Below are positions 23,751 to 37,039 of a DNA stretch of 64,000 nucleotides, in pieces. How positions within the stretch are numbered: position 1 is the first letter of the stretch; every line of letters starts with the position of its first letter. This DNA comes from Corydoras sp. C115 (lineage: Eukaryota; Chordata; Actinopteri; Siluriformes; Callichthyidae), in contig JAFMOC010000006.1 in assembly GCA_019802505.1 (NCBI GenBank), forward strand, positions 4,449,501-4,513,500, read 5' to 3'. The position numbers and the translations under genes are program-made. Under the pieces are notes generated by a model. That model saw nothing but the letters and a program-made list of their open reading frames with translations, was not told the DNA's origin and ran no database searches.

Positions 23751-25655
23751 ACGACAAAATATTTAATGTTCAATCCACAATCCACTTTATTGTGTACTCA
23801 CACTAGCAATAACAAGAGGCAAAGCTGATGGATAAAGTCGATGGAAGTCCAATGGTTGCTGCTAAATAAGGAGGTACATTGTAAATCATAAATCATCTGG
23901 CAACAAAACTAGATGATTGTCTTGCTGAGTAGATGGCACTAACAATAAGTTACTAAGTAGCAATACTTAGTAATTTCTGAAAAAAAACTGTATTATTTAA
24001 AGCAAGACCACAATTTTTATAGAAAAATAAAGTCTTTTCAAAACCGACAGTATTTTTAAATGCACCCGATTTGTGGAGTCAAACATATACTAGGCAAAAT
24101 CTGGCTTTAAGAATTTCCGAACATTCAAATCCATTAATATAATACAAAAAAAAAAAAAAAAACGTCAAAGACGCCATATTGCTTCTATGGTCAGCATCTT
24201 TAATTTTATGGCAGCCATGTAATTTTCAGAATAGGGTGATCTACCATAAAAGAATGTTACATTCTTATCCTATTTAGTGAAGATGAGTATAAATATCACT
24301 GCAATGTACTTAATCCAACAGGATAAGATGGATGTTGACAACACTACTTGTAGTACTGTGCTAATAATTACATTTTAATATAAAATTATTGTACATACCA
24401 AAAGAAAAAAAAATATTTGGGAGGAAAATGACATTTATAATTTTGATTAATTTTTAACCTCCTGTAAATACAGTGTTAACTTCAGTGACATAGTTTTGGT
24501 GATTGCTCCTGCAATCATTAGGGACTGTGGTGCAGGTGCGTGCTGCACCTGTTCTAAAAGAACAATTGTTTAGCTTGCTCTTTAGTTGGGTCATTGCACT
24601 TTGCCCACCTCACACAGTGGAAATAACATCATGCCACTGTTTAAACTAGTTCCGCATGTGGGAGTAGGGAATCTTGCATTACATGAACTCACTCAAAGCT
24701 GGTCTTCTTGTGTAAAGGGAGGGTTAGAGGGGCTGTAAGAACAAAGGTAGATGGTTCCTGACACTGCAGTGAGCGTGTTAGTACTTTTCTTTGCATGCCC
24801 TTTTGTTCTTGTGTTTGTTTCTTATGCCTTTTTCTGTTTTATTTGATGCAGAGGTTTGACGCAATTGGTGCATTGTTAAAACAGCAATACTCAAATGTCA
24901 ATTTTATGTTTTTTAGGTGCATGTGCTCTCTGAAGTACGGTTGCTGTAAATGGTGCAATCATAGAAATGGCATGCACTGTAAAGTACTCATATTGGTTTC
25001 ATTCTCTATTTTTTAATTAAATAAAACCCATTAGCTTCTCCACAGTGTCTTCAAGGGGATGCATTAAATGTATCTCTAAGTGTGAGAGAATCATATTAAA
25101 ATAAAAACATACATAATAAATAAATGAACAAATCTATTACTACATCAGGAAATCTTATTTAGGATTGTATCATAATGTACACAGGTTTAGTTATGTCTAA
25201 GTTTATCAAGACACACTCAAAGGATAAGCAGTAATGGAATCTGTTATATTAATGCTTTTTTCATATTGACATCATAAGACAATTCAGTCAGAAAGTTAGT
25301 TCTGTGTTTGAGATTAACTTTCAGAAAAAAAGAATTCTCCCTTGTAAAGGGTCTCTAAATAACCAGGCAGCAGACACACCCCACTCAATACAGATGGCAT
25401 TCAGAAAGACGAAAGTCTTAGAAGAAAGAAACAGAAAGAGAAGTGGGGGTGCAAGGCTTGCATTACAGCTGGTGTTGAATTCTCAGAGGCAGCCGCCAAA
25501 GTACAGAGCTCCTTAACAACTTCACAGGCTGCAGAGATGAGCTTTAAAGTGTCCACATGGCCTCTACAGCCCGGCTTTAGAGGAGCTCCACTCAGCCCGG
25601 CCCGCCAGCTGCTACTGGGGCCACCAGCATGTGCATGTGCATTTGTCTGTGTGTC

Positions 25656-25697
<42 letters not shown>

Positions 25698-26192
25698 GTT
25701 TTTGGGACTAAAACCTGTTTACTACTACATTGTAGAGAAATCTCATCTTTTCAGGGACCACAAACTGGATACCTAGTAAAATTCAAGGTGAATGGTGTGT
25801 TTCGGGATAAAAGTTAGAAGTACTTATGGTTAAATTTAAATTTTAAAAATAAGTTTTTCTGCCATTCATTTCTGCCAATATAAGTGCTGAGACCAGCATT
25901 TCATGTGTCTCTTATTATATAAGTGGATTACAAAATGAATAAGTAGATGAATTGTTGGGTTTATAAGTGAGTAAATATTGGCCTTTAGATGATATTTTAT
26001 TGCAAAAAAAAGCTCAAAATACTATTTACATAATCTTTTCAATAGATAAAATGTAAATAGGAGAAAAGAGTATAGGACAGGATTGGAGATCAATGTTGCA
26101 TGTGCATGATTTTAGACAGCACTGCATGAGAAACTACCAAGCTACTGTCATAATATAACTATATATGTATTTTGTAAACTCAGTGTCCTCTA
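23751..26192. other. non-coding stretch with (GT)n
   Basis: A (GT)n array lies at 25661-25694 and an A run at 24146-24162. No gene was recognised. Confidence 0.45.
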
Positions 26193-26430
26193 CACTGGGC
26201 AGATACATCCAGGACAGGAACAGTCACTCACACACACTATACAGGGGTAATTTGTATAGGGGCAATTTAGTGCAGATGATTCACCTTGAATCCATGTGTT
26301 TTGGACTGTGGGAGGAAATCAGAGAACCCAGAGAAAACCTACTTGGATATGGGGAGAACATAGAAACCACACCCAGATCAGGATTTAAACCTGGATCTCT
26401 GGCGCTGAGAGGTGGCTGTGCTAACCTCTA
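26193..26430 (-). repeat. SINE, diverged copy
   Basis: Reverse-strand copy of the main family. The CTGGGCAGATACATCCAGGA, GGACTGTGGGAGGAAATCAG and GGGGAGAACATAGAAAC parts are clear, while the tail is missing and the head is short. Confidence 0.75.
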
Positions 26431-27229
26431 CTGTAGGTCATGTAACATAAAACAAAACACTAAAGAATATTTACAACAGCACATTTCTTGTTTTTTTAGA
26501 TGGGTCGTGCAAAACATATATGTTCCAACACTTTAGAGAATGGAAAATGGTGAGGAAGCCTACAAACATTATTTGAGCCAATGAAATGAATTATCATCAG
26601 TAATCTATTTGTTATTTATATTATTACAACAAATTACGATCATAAATATATAATTTTTTTTCTTACTGAATAAATGTAGCAAGCGCCTTATTTTTATGCC
26701 TGCATCCTCGTCATTTCATTCTTAAATATCTTCAGAAGTTGTCTCTGGCAGATTATGATGTTGCCAGGTTCACTCCTATTACCCAAGTAATTTTTTTCAA
26801 CAGTACTTTTGGATTTTTTTAATGTTCAAGCCATGCACTTCGTAGCAGTGTTGTGCGCAACGTTGTCACGGTGATATGACTCAGATGCATCCACGATTCG
26901 CTACACCTGCAGATGCATCTTAAGCCAATTATTCGTCCCATCACTGGGACTTGCTGATTGGAACAGCGGGTAGCATGTACAAACGTGGACCCTGGGGGTG
27001 CCAAGTTGTGCTCACTCCTCGCTGGTGTGGTTGAGCAACAGTCCCTGAAGCTAGCACTTTATTTGAGGAGCTATAGATGGATATCCCCCCCCCCCACATA
27101 CATTCGACCCAACTGATTGTTCCCAAGTTGTTAAACACCATTCTTGCTTTTTGTTCTTTGTACACATTTTAACTGTTTTGTTTTAATTGCATACATGGTT
27201 AAAAGAACGTTTGTTTAATTATTCTGGAA
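26431..27229. other. non-coding stretch, no gene seen
   Basis: No gene was recognised. A C run lies at 27087-27099. A moderately GC-rich part (26820-27070) has no recognisable product. Confidence 0.35.
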
Positions 27230-27360
27230 TAACATTCAGTGTTTATCCCTATTCATGTTCAGAAAGCATTCACTTTTAGTGTGTTAAATGTTTATCCAGT
27301 TCGGCCCGCGACCTAAAAAGTGCTTTTGGCCCCTGGTGCACTTAAATTTGACACCCCTGA
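27230..27360. mobile_element. hAT-type element end, remnant
   Basis: GTTCGGCCCGCGACCT at 27299-27314 and the end TTTGACACCCCTG (27347-27359) match the typical 3' end of Charlie-like hAT transposons, whose reverse-strand start is CAGGGGTGTCAAA. The other end was not found. Confidence 0.45.
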
Positions 27361-27888
27361 TCTTAGGTATTGTGTAAGATGTGTATGTGTCCTGAGATGA
27401 TTTATATTGCCAAAGAATAGAATTTATAAATGTTATCCATATTTAATTGCTTAAAATGTTGGTTAACCTGCATAAACTGTACCAGCTTTATCATTAAACC
27501 TGTGCCTCAACCCTTACTGATATGAATATAATGATGGCATATGGGTGCCCGCTGCTTTTATAACCTTTGCAAACAGTGGCCAGAACTGGTAAGTTTAAAA
27601 ATGAATAAGGTGTAAAAATCCATGGATTTCTAGTAGTTGATTCATCTTAAAAATTTAAACAGCCAAGAATGGAGATTTTTTTATCTGGACAGAAGATTAT
27701 GTTTATTAACAAATATTAATCTATTAGTCATTGTTTTGGTTACTATGTTTTTTAATCTATTACATTTAATGATGCACATATGAGTTTTACACTGAGCTGG
27801 CTCTATCAGAAATACTTAATCTTTCATATTAATACATTTATAATTATGCAATGACTCACCTGGCTTTATTGACCCTTAATCACCATCT

Positions 27889-27890
<2 letters not shown>

Positions 27891-27936
<46 letters not shown>
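27891..27936. repeat. poly-A tract, about 46 A
   Basis: An uninterrupted A run. It is not preceded by a recognisable retroelement body, so it may be a slippage-expanded homopolymer. Confidence 0.9.
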
Positions 27937-27938
<2 letters not shown>

Positions 27939-28470
27939 AAAAAACTTTGGTAATTTTTAATTTTGTCCACACATTTCCATGTCATTATCGGCTTTTGTAA
28001 AAGCACACATTTGGGCATGATCGCTGAATGGCCAGCGTGTGCCAAGCCAGGTGCCATCCTATCTGGTGTGGCTATCATGTGGCTGCCTAGCAGCGGGTCT
28101 GATTATGTTTTTCCTGTGTGGTCCAGACATGAAGCATCCAAGTCGCCTGCAGTCCAGTGTTTACAGCTGCCTTTCCAAGGACAGTCCTAATGATTATCTT
28201 AGGTGCTATTGTGCAGGCGGTGCACTTCTGACTTGCGTGTGAGAGTTTGTATTTGTGGCAAGGCAGATAACTATATCTGGATTTAAAGTACTAGTGCCAG
28301 AGGAATCTCCGTGCCAGCCGACCAGGAGACAGAAACATAGTGCAGATCTTTTTGGCCAGCATAACTTTAATAGGCATGTTTTCGCTCAAACAAATACAAA
28401 TGGATAGAATCCTAAATATTCCTTTTAATTACACCCATGTTCACTCACATAGAGACAGACATACACACAT

Positions 28471-28479
<9 letters not shown>

Positions 28480-28550
<71 letters not shown>
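28480..28550. repeat. (AG)n microsatellite
   Basis: About 35 uninterrupted AG units, following a short imperfect CA/GA-rich lead-in. Purine-only on the + strand. Confidence 0.95.
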
Positions 28551-28554
<4 letters not shown>

Positions 28555-29185
28555 AACCAGATGGGATTCAGCAATAAGTCTTAAATGACAAAGAGCCCTC
28601 CATCTTAGGCAGGGATGGATTTATGTATCATATTAAAATCCATCTGTGGGCTGCAGCGATTCTGTAACCCCTTGGCCAAAATCTTACATTCTATGTATTT
28701 TCTAAATCAAACACAAACCGAGACACTGGAAATTGCTGATTTCCAAGCCAGAGTGCTGAGTTTAGACTACAAGTATGCATTTTGATGCAATGTCTGAAAA
28801 ATCTGATTTCAAAATAATGTTATGTTTGCGCTCACACTGCTGCGGCTGTGAACAGTCTAATTCCCTGGTAAGGTCCAGGTGGCGAGGAGACAGGACAGAC
28901 AGATTGACAGCCAGAGAGATCGACCAGATATCTATTTATAGCATGGGCCATCTGCAAAAGCTCTCTTGTCAGTGGTCATCCTGTTCGTAGGACAGAGCTA
29001 GGATACCGATTCCAGTAGTAGTCACCCAGTTTAACATGGGTGTTTTTAAAAAGTTTAACATTAATTAAAACTTTAGTTTAATGGCACTGACTCACTGCTA
29101 GGCCAACCCCCCCCCCAATACCATCCCAAGAGCAATACAAAAAGATAATAATAAATAAATTAAATAAATGTACCAACTAATTATT

Positions 29186-29528
29186 TAGTGGTTAGCACGT
29201 TCACCTCTCAGCACTAGGGATTCCCGGTTCGAATCCCAATCTGGGTGGAGTTTCCATGTTCTCCCCGTGTCTGTGTGGGTTTCCTCCGGGTTCTCCGGTT
29301 TCCTCCCACAGTCCAAAAACATGGATCAATAAATTGAGTTCTCCAAATTGCCCCATATAGAGTGTGTATGTGTGCATGTCTGTGTGAGTGAGTGTGTGCC
29401 CAGCGATAGATTGGTGCCCTGTCCTGGGTGTATCTGCCCATCGCCCGAAACGTTCTCGCCTGGATGGGCATGGGGTACCACCCCACGACCCTAATATAGG
29501 ATAAAGCGGAAGACAATGAATGAATGAA
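29186..29528 (+). repeat. SINE, 5'-shortened copy
   Basis: It begins inside the tRNA-like head (TTTAGTGGTTAGCACGTTC) and continues through the whole body to GACAATGAATGAATGAA. Confidence 0.85.
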
Positions 29529-29530
29529 CA

Positions 29531-31960
29531 AAAAATAAAAAGGCAGCTATGATCAACTACTATATTGCCATGTTATATGTACTATTAAGTTCATAATTAT
29601 TTTAATTAACCTTAAAATGTATAAAATTTTATACCAACAAACCTGCAGAGCCTTATTTATTTAACTACTAATACTTTTCCCAAATAATGCAAAATAAATG
29701 TGATAAATTACCAAAATTGTTATAAATATTAAATATTTTATCTACATATGTACATTATAATGCAGAAGAAAAAAAACTTGAACAACATTAAACTTCATAG
29801 ACATGATGCACTGAGACTGGGACAAGATCTGAAAGTGGATCTGAGAATGATATGACCTGTACCCCTTTAGGTGACTATTTCAGAGTGACATGTTAAAGAG
29901 AGTGGCATGGAATTGGTGTGTGTCATGGCCTACATCCCTTTCTTTGTTACATTTCCCCTTTTGAACGAGAAGACAGACCCATTATAAGAGATCTCTGGAG
30001 CAGGCACTCCTAAGCCCCTTTTATGCATACACTGCACTTTTAACGTATCTACACTTTATCTGTCTAAACAACACAAATGCCTGAATCAGCTACAAACTTT
30101 TTCTGAAAACATTTTGTTATAAAGTCAGAGTATTGTTGATACCATGTTAGTTTTGCCCATATTTGGTAGTATGTGTTTCAAACAATACATTATTCTAAAA
30201 TATCACCACTATCATATGAATAAATGTGTTCGATACACTAAATAAATGTGTTCGATACTGCTATGTGCATTTTACTTCTAAACATTCCTTTCCTTAAGTA
30301 TTGACTTAACACTGTTAACAACTGTTTTGTTCTCTTATTCGTAAGTCGCTTTGGATAAAACTGTCTGCTATATGACTAAATGTAAATGTGAACATTACTG
30401 TATTCTTCAAATTATGATGTTTGATTATTCAGACCAACCCTATTGATTTTATTATTAAAAATCCTGCTCAGAGCCAAAACGCTAAATATGGGCATGAAAA
30501 GGACTACAGTATGATGCACAAATGCAGTGGTCTGTCTTCTGACAATAAGGGTTGACACTAAAATAATAATTCAGGTTATTGACCGCAAGGACAGCTACTA
30601 TGTGGCCATCATGTCCATAGCATTATTTTTGTGTCATATCATGCCTTTGAACACCACTCAACAAAATTAAGTATTTCAAGTATATCCTAAATAATCAGTT
30701 CCTCTTTTGTACTTAATGTGTAAAAGCCTGACTCTGGACAATGTCTAGACCCAATTCCCTGGACATGTCTATAGGTCATATGAGAAAACAATAATAGGCA
30801 CAAAGCCATAAAGGAAGCTCCAGGGGGTCCCCAAAACACGTGGCACCAACCCCACCCAGATTGCCTCTGACATTCGGGCTTTGTCTCAAGTCACCCCCTC
30901 CAACATATATACACACACACACACACTTGCTCTGTGGTGCTGCAATGAACCACTATCAAAGGCCTAGGAAATTCCTCAGAGGCTCATTACCATTGTTTGA
31001 ATAATTCATTTAGCATTGAGTTGGGGGATGGGCAGCTTTGAACAAATAATGAGACACAACTTCCTTCAGTGAATGCCATCCTTTTTCTCTGTTCTCAAGA
31101 GAACACAAAAATCAATACAGCATGACATTTGCTCACATGATACGTTCCTGATCTTTTGTGCTATTGGGAATAAGTGAGAGCAGAGGAATTTTACCTATTC
31201 TCTTTGAACAATTTGAAGTCAGCCCAGTAATACCCACTTGAATTAGCCATAGCACATTTTATTACAAAAATAAAAGCTTCACATTTGCAACCATTTAATG
31301 GCATGCTCAGTCCAGTGAAGACTATTTCAATATCATAACAGATGCTTCCTTTTTATACTGTTAATTGAAACAAGGAAAAAAAAACATTTCTTTAACTGCA
31401 TTTACAGGACAGGAACACTTCAATGAACGCCTTATCTGCTAGATGTGATTCCCCTGTGCATCCTGGCACACAGCCAGTCGAACCTTTACCTGCCTAATGA
31501 AACATTAAAGCTCACATATAAACATTCAGCTGCGTATCTTCACCTTGACAACCTCCCAACAAAGCACAGCCTTCTATAGCTTACAGTTACACCCATATAT
31601 GACACTGCTGATGTTGTTAGTTAATTCATTACAGAGCAAGTGTGTTATTGACACTTGCTCTTTCTTACTCTTATCCTTTTTAAACAAATTTAATTTTTCT
31701 GTGGAGAGGTCAAAAAAGAAATTTCACTGCTGGCTGTACCATGTATAACTACGTATGTGACCAATAAACCTGATTATGATTGACATCATTGATTAACTGC
31801 ACTCTTACCCACAAGTTTTAACCAATCAAAAGATAATTTGTTTATGTATTTGTTAATTTAATGCTAATTTTCAGACTATTTTTTAGAAATGTTTTTTTGG
31901 GTTGGTTGGTTCTTGAAGTCTGCAGAACAAGGGTATATTAACTATGCCTACAGGGTGGAT
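29531..31960. other. non-coding stretch, no gene seen
   Basis: AT-rich intergenic DNA. It contains a tail fragment of the second SINE family at 30340-30390 (GTAAGTCGCTTTGGATAAAA) and an 18-bp direct duplication at 30219-30236 and 30241-30258. A short (CA)n lies at 30911-30924. No gene was recognised. Confidence 0.45.
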
Positions 31961-32280
31961 GTTCATTTATTCGTTATCTTCTGCTTAATCCTTTACTAAG
32001 GTCACGAGGGGGTTCCCCATGCCCATCCAGGAGAAGTTTCAGACGCAGGTTTCCAATCTATTGCTGGACACACAGTCACTCACTCACACACAAACACACA
32101 TAATATGGTCAATTTATAGCATTAAATTGAATTAAATCCATATTTTTGGACTGTGGGTGGAAACCAGAGAACCCAGAGGAAACCCACGCAGACACGGGTA
32201 GAACATGGAAACTCCACCCAGATTGGGATTCGAATCTGGATCGCCAGCGCTAAAAGGCGAACGTGCTAACCACTAAGCCA
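31961..32280 (-). repeat. SINE, full-length diverged copy
   Basis: Reverse-strand copy from the ATTCGTTATCTTCTGCTTAA tail to the CGTGCTAACCACTAAGCCA head, with many single-base changes. Confidence 0.83.
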
Positions 32281-32956
32281 TGGTTTTTCCATGGCTAACA
32301 TAGGACAGCCCATCTTAGTTTTACTGCTTAAAGGATATTGTGTTGTAAACAAAATATATTTATGTTTGTGAATGCATTATACTGATAGATCTTAACCAGG
32401 TAATAAATCTGGGCATTAAAAATAAATACATCGTACTATTAAGTACAGGAGCTATAACCATTATTTGCACTTTTAGTTTAGCTTAAACTAGGAGTCACAC
32501 CGGCCTTCTCCTTCTACAGAGCTATATAAAGAGACAGAGAATTGGGTAAGAGCTCCCGGAGAGCTGAACACAGTGAGGAAGTGGGGCATAAGAGTCCTGC
32601 TGTTTTCTACAGCCAGAGTCAGGCTATGCATTGCTGAAGGCCAAGAACAAAGCCAGGGATGTCAGAGGGGCAAAACTCTACCACAAAAACCAACCAGTTG
32701 CAGGCTGAGGCAGGATCAGATAGCGTCAGGTGGTTTCAGATCTCCAACAAAACTCTCAATTCCTGTGTGACACTTAAGACATGTAGGCCAAGAAAAAAGC
32801 CGTACAGGATTCAACTTCCCTAATGTAGATGACTCTTGTACTTTCTCAGGGCCGCCTATAAAATGAAAAACTGAAACCTTTTCTTTGACACTGGACCTCA
32901 GTCAAAAGACCAATAAACTCATTTGACCTAAAGTATTGTCTGCATAATTGTAATTA

Positions 32957-32959
<3 letters not shown>

Positions 32960-33024
<65 letters not shown>
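32960..33024. repeat. (TA)n(CA)n microsatellite
   Basis: About 26 TA units followed by a short CA run. Confidence 0.95.
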
Positions 33025-33232
33025 TATGCATGGATTAACAATATTTTGACGTGCAATAGGCAAGTACTAACTCTTTTAAATATTTCAGGGTGTGTTTTGA
33101 TTATAACGTGCAACAAACCAAACAGTGTGTCATTTGCCATTCCCTTTCACATTATATCACAATGTCCAATCAATCACAAATCACATACCATCCTGTGCAG
33201 ATACATGAGCGCTATTTAAACCGGCATTCTAC

Positions 33233-34330
33233 AGCGTAACAAGAGGTAAAAGTACTAGTAATATTTTACTTAAAATAATTACTTAACTAAAAGTTGAAGA
33301 ATGATAATTGGTTTTACTCAAGTACAAGTATAAAAGGTACACACAAATACATTTACTTAAAATAAAAATTTTGTATTTATTTAAAAATCACATTTTTAAC
33401 ATTACAGTTAAATTTTGTTTAAATCAAAGATGCACAGGCACTATATAGTTTAATATTGTTCATTTAAAAAGAATCCTATCCAAAACCATGTGAATATCAG
33501 AAATGTGTGTATATTAATTGGCCCGGACCTGGTAATTGAATATTGTAAGGTACAAAACAATTAACCAAAGTAGTGGTTGAATAATAACATTGTCAGTTTA
33601 CAGATTATAAATACTGAACTTGTGTATAGTTAGTATAAACTGTGCAGTTTTACAGCAAATTATATTATTACATATATAAATATAAAACGCATAGGATGTT
33701 TAAAGTGTGCCCCCTACTTTGAGATTTACATTTTAACATTAATTAGCAGAAGTTTGGGCTCAACAAGAGTTATGTTTAGAACTCAGAACCTCTGCTTTAT
33801 GTAAGCATACGTATAATCGTACACCATGGCAGCACATTTCGAAAACGTAGCACAGCTATTCATATATACACATACATAAAAACATAATAGCTCACTTATT
33901 TCCACGTGCTTTCTCACATCAGCCGGTCAAATCCATCTTTAATTTCCCGCGTAGTTTTTTGGTCTTTGCCCGTCATCCAATCACAAGCTCACTCCCCTCC
34001 CCCTCCCCATTTAAAATCCAATAGGATTCCGATTTGAATTTCATTAGCAGCATGAGCGGATTAAAACATACCTCCAGCTCAACAGGTGGCGGTAATGCAC
34101 CTTTCGTGGGTCTGCCACCATAAAAGACTATTATTAACTACAATATTGACTTCAATGCATGTAGTCAAAATAAAGTGACGAACCTGTTTTGGAAATGTAG
34201 TGAGTAAAAAGTACAGGTATTTCTTTTTTGAAATGCAGTAAAAGTAAAAGATAAAATGAAGTGACAGAAATACTATTAAGTAAAAGAACAAATTACATTT
34301 ACTTCGTTATTTACCACCTCTGAGCGGAAC
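33233..34330. mobile_element. non-autonomous hAT-type DNA element, 1082 bp
   Basis: The element (33241-34322) starts AAGAGGTAAAAGTAC and ends TTTACCACCTCTG, giving short imperfect inverted ends of the CAGAGGTG type. Subterminal parts on both sides are rich in ACTTAAGTA/AAGTACAAGTA-like motifs in inverted order. The flanks AGCGTAAC (33233-33240) and AGCGGAAC (34323-34330) match at 7 of 8 bases, fitting the 8-bp duplication of hAT transposases. No transposase frame is present, so it would have been moved in trans. The superfamily is inferred from the end motif and the duplication length. Confidence 0.65.
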
Positions 34331-34612
34331 AGGTTGCACTCTCTTACTAGCCCTGCTTATTGGCATCTCTGTGTAGAAAAAGGCAACAAGAGGCAACCTT
34401 TGTAGAGGGCTGGTGGAAGGTAATGCTGAGGTGTTTGCGCTCTAGGTTAAACTGTAGCTGGATGTGCTGCAACAAAGATTTCAGAACTTCCAGGTAGAAT
34501 GGAGCATTCACTGCAAAGCCATTAGGACGAAATTTCTTTGGGATGATTCCATCTTGGTGGACAAAATGTGATCACCACAATCAACAATATTAAAACAATG
34601 TTTAAATAACTG

Positions 34613-34846
34613 GGCGGCAGGGTGGCTCAGTGGTTAGCACGTTCGCCTCTCAGCACTAGGGATCCCCGGTTCAAATCCCAATCTGGGTGGAGTTTCCTCT
34701 CCACGTGTCCATGTGGGTTTCCACCAGGTTCTCTGGTTTCCTCCCACAGTCCAAAAACATGGATCAAGGTCAATCTCCAAATTACCCCATATAGAGTGTG
34801 TGTGTTTGCCTTGCGATAGATTAGCTCCCTGTCCTGGGTGTATCTG
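34613..34846 (+). repeat. SINE, 3'-truncated copy
   Basis: Head and body are present (GGCGGCAGGGTGGCTCAGTGG to CCTGTCCTGGGTGTATCTG). The final tail is replaced by unrelated sequence. Confidence 0.8.
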
Positions 34847-34925
34847 TATCTTGCAAGTAAAGTTTATTTATAGAGCACCTTTCATACAGCAGCAATTCAG
34901 AGTACTTTACAGAGTAGTAAAAATA
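34847..34925. repeat. dispersed-repeat fragment, family unknown
   Basis: AAGTTTATTTATAGAGCACC and the following TTTACAGAGTAG resemble a motif found in many copies in fish genomes. A related motif occurs at 55031-55060. Confidence 0.35.
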
Positions 34926-35312
34926 TTGAAAGGCATTTAAAATTATTAAAATAGTGCATTAAATGTTAGAAAATTTTGTCATATCGGTATTTTTGAATAA
35001 AATCAAGAAATCAGATCAATAAAATAAAAATACAGAATAAGAGTAAAAGAAAAGATGATTTGAATAATATAATCAATGCAAATAAGGAGCAAAGGATCAT
35101 CTACATCAAAACTTTGTGGAAAAATTTGGCTGGTTGTTTATCTGTTTTTCTGTATACTACATGCATAGTCAGTCCTGGTTAGATTTTCTGTTTTCACCAG
35201 CATTTTGTCTACTGGTAGAAAGCTGATGTGTTACTGTCGCTGACCTGACAATTACAATGTAAACATTTAAAGGAAATAATAAAAAAATAGAATAATAAAA
35301 ATTCCAACATTC

Positions 35313-35496
35313 ATATTTCAATGTGGCAGCATGGTGGCTTAGTGGTTAGCACGTTTGCCTCTCAGCGCTGGGGATTTGAGGTTCAAATCCCCAACTGGGT
35401 GGAGTTTCCATGTTCTCCCCGTATCCGCTGGGTTTCCTCCGGGTTCTCCGGGTTGGATTGAAGGTATATGGAATGTTCTAAATTGCCCCAGATATA

Positions 35497-35530
<34 letters not shown>

Positions 35531-35666
35531 CCAGTGATGGATTGGCACCCTATCCTGGGTGTATTTGCCCAGCACCCGAAACATTCCCCTTTGGATGGGC
35601 AGGAGACTCCCCCCTAGTAGAGGATTAAATTGAAGATAATAAATGAACGAATGAATATTTCAATGT
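35313..35666 (+). repeat. SINE, full copy with 12-bp target duplication and internal (GT)n
   Basis: The element (35325-35654) is flanked by ATATTTCAATGT at 35313-35324 and 35655-35666. The body's GT-rich part has expanded to (GT)14 at 35500-35527. About 30 bases around the CCTCCCACAGTCC motif are missing. Confidence 0.9.
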
Positions 35667-35879
35667 TTTATAAAATGTTTCATCAAGCTCCTTGCTCTCA
35701 AAGTACCAAAGGTTTCAGATGATAAATCACACGCTCACATTTAGTAAAAACGCAAGAGTTTGCTTTTGCGTAGAAAAAAAACGATTATGTACTCGCTAAT
35801 CTCAGGGATTAAGCCGGTTAATCCTCTCAGGGGGTAAAATTTGGCACCTCATTTCAGAGCCACTAAACAAAACAATGAC

Positions 35880-35960
35880 AGGAGAAATAGGCCACGCCCC
35901 CGAGGGCTCGAGGTTACTACAAGAGCGGTGCACGCGTCGAACGCGTGGGAGAGTTTATCC

Positions 35961-36013
<53 letters not shown>

Positions 36014-36375
36014 CAGGGAAGTCAGTCCGTAAGGGGAAAGAGATCTGGATGCGAACGAAGGATGAAGGAAAATGTTACAGAGACACGCTGATGGTTTTGT
36101 CTAGGTTGATAAAAGTCCGTCTTTGTAACAACGCAGCCGCCTAAAACAATAGTGGCTAAAGTGCGTCTTTTATAAAAACAAATCCCATGACTGGGAAAAC
36201 TGCAGTTCTTTAGTAGTTCCCGTGATGCCGAAGCTGTTTTTTAACTGGACGACTTTAGGGAGAGCCTGTGTGCAGCTGCACTGAACTGGAACAGCAGCGG
36301 TGGGCGGGACAGACACACAGACGCCGGCCTGCGGAGAACTTCTCAACTCTGGCAACCTCGCGATGTGGGTTTTTT
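35880..36375. promoter_or_regulatory. CpG-richer upstream region with (GA)n array
   Basis: GC-rich blocks at 35885-35955 and 36235-36365 flank a (GA)n microsatellite (35964-36012) and end in a T run (36370-36386). No coding gene was recognised. The base composition and its place about 3 kb upstream of id2 make it a candidate regulatory stretch, with no direct evidence. Confidence 0.3.
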
Positions 36376-36485
36376 TTTTTTTTTTTGGCACTTTACACCC
36401 GAAAAGTGTACTTCATTTGATCATTTGTGCAATACTTTGTTGCTGTGCAATCTGATGTCTTTTATAGAGTTTTATAGTTTTTATA

Positions 36486-36545
36486 AAAAAATTTTCCCTA
36501 TTGTCTTCCCATTATATAACATATCCATAATTTAGCAGTTTATTT

Positions 36546-36622
<77 letters not shown>

Positions 36623-36790
36623 TATATATAATTTTATTTATTTTTTGTTAAGTACTTCTGTAAATAGATATATTAGATATATCCTTTTAACTTTCCCAAT
36701 TCCTGCCATTTTTGCCTGCTGAGAATGAAAATTTCCCCATTGTGGGATCAATAAAGGATTATATTAATCTTATCTTTTCTTATCTTATTT
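36486..36790 (+). repeat. LINE 3'-tail copy split by a (TA)n array
   Basis: The parts ATTGTCTTCCCATTATATAA and TTCCCCATTGTGGGATCAAT match the copy at 40228-40480 in id2 intron 2. The end is a TTATCTTTTCTTATCTTA simple tail. A (TA)n array at 36550-36618 lies inside this copy. It looks like the 3' end of a fish non-LTR element; the clade is not determined. Confidence 0.6.
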
Positions 36791-37039
36791 TGCCAAGGAA
36801 GAGTGCGAAAGGTTTAGGCAAAACCCAGTATTTGCCTGCATTTGTCACATAAACATTTTATAATTTGTTGTACGACGCCAGCGTACGGGGATGTAGCGGA
36901 TGATGTGGATGGGTTGAAATGTAGCCATTGTTGTCTTTGGGGTAGCTGCTGGTTTCTGCTGGCGTAACCTAATGCAGCGGGATGCAGGTGTGCTGGCTCG
37001 GGGATGCTCCAGTCACTCGGCACTGCTTGGTCTATTGAT

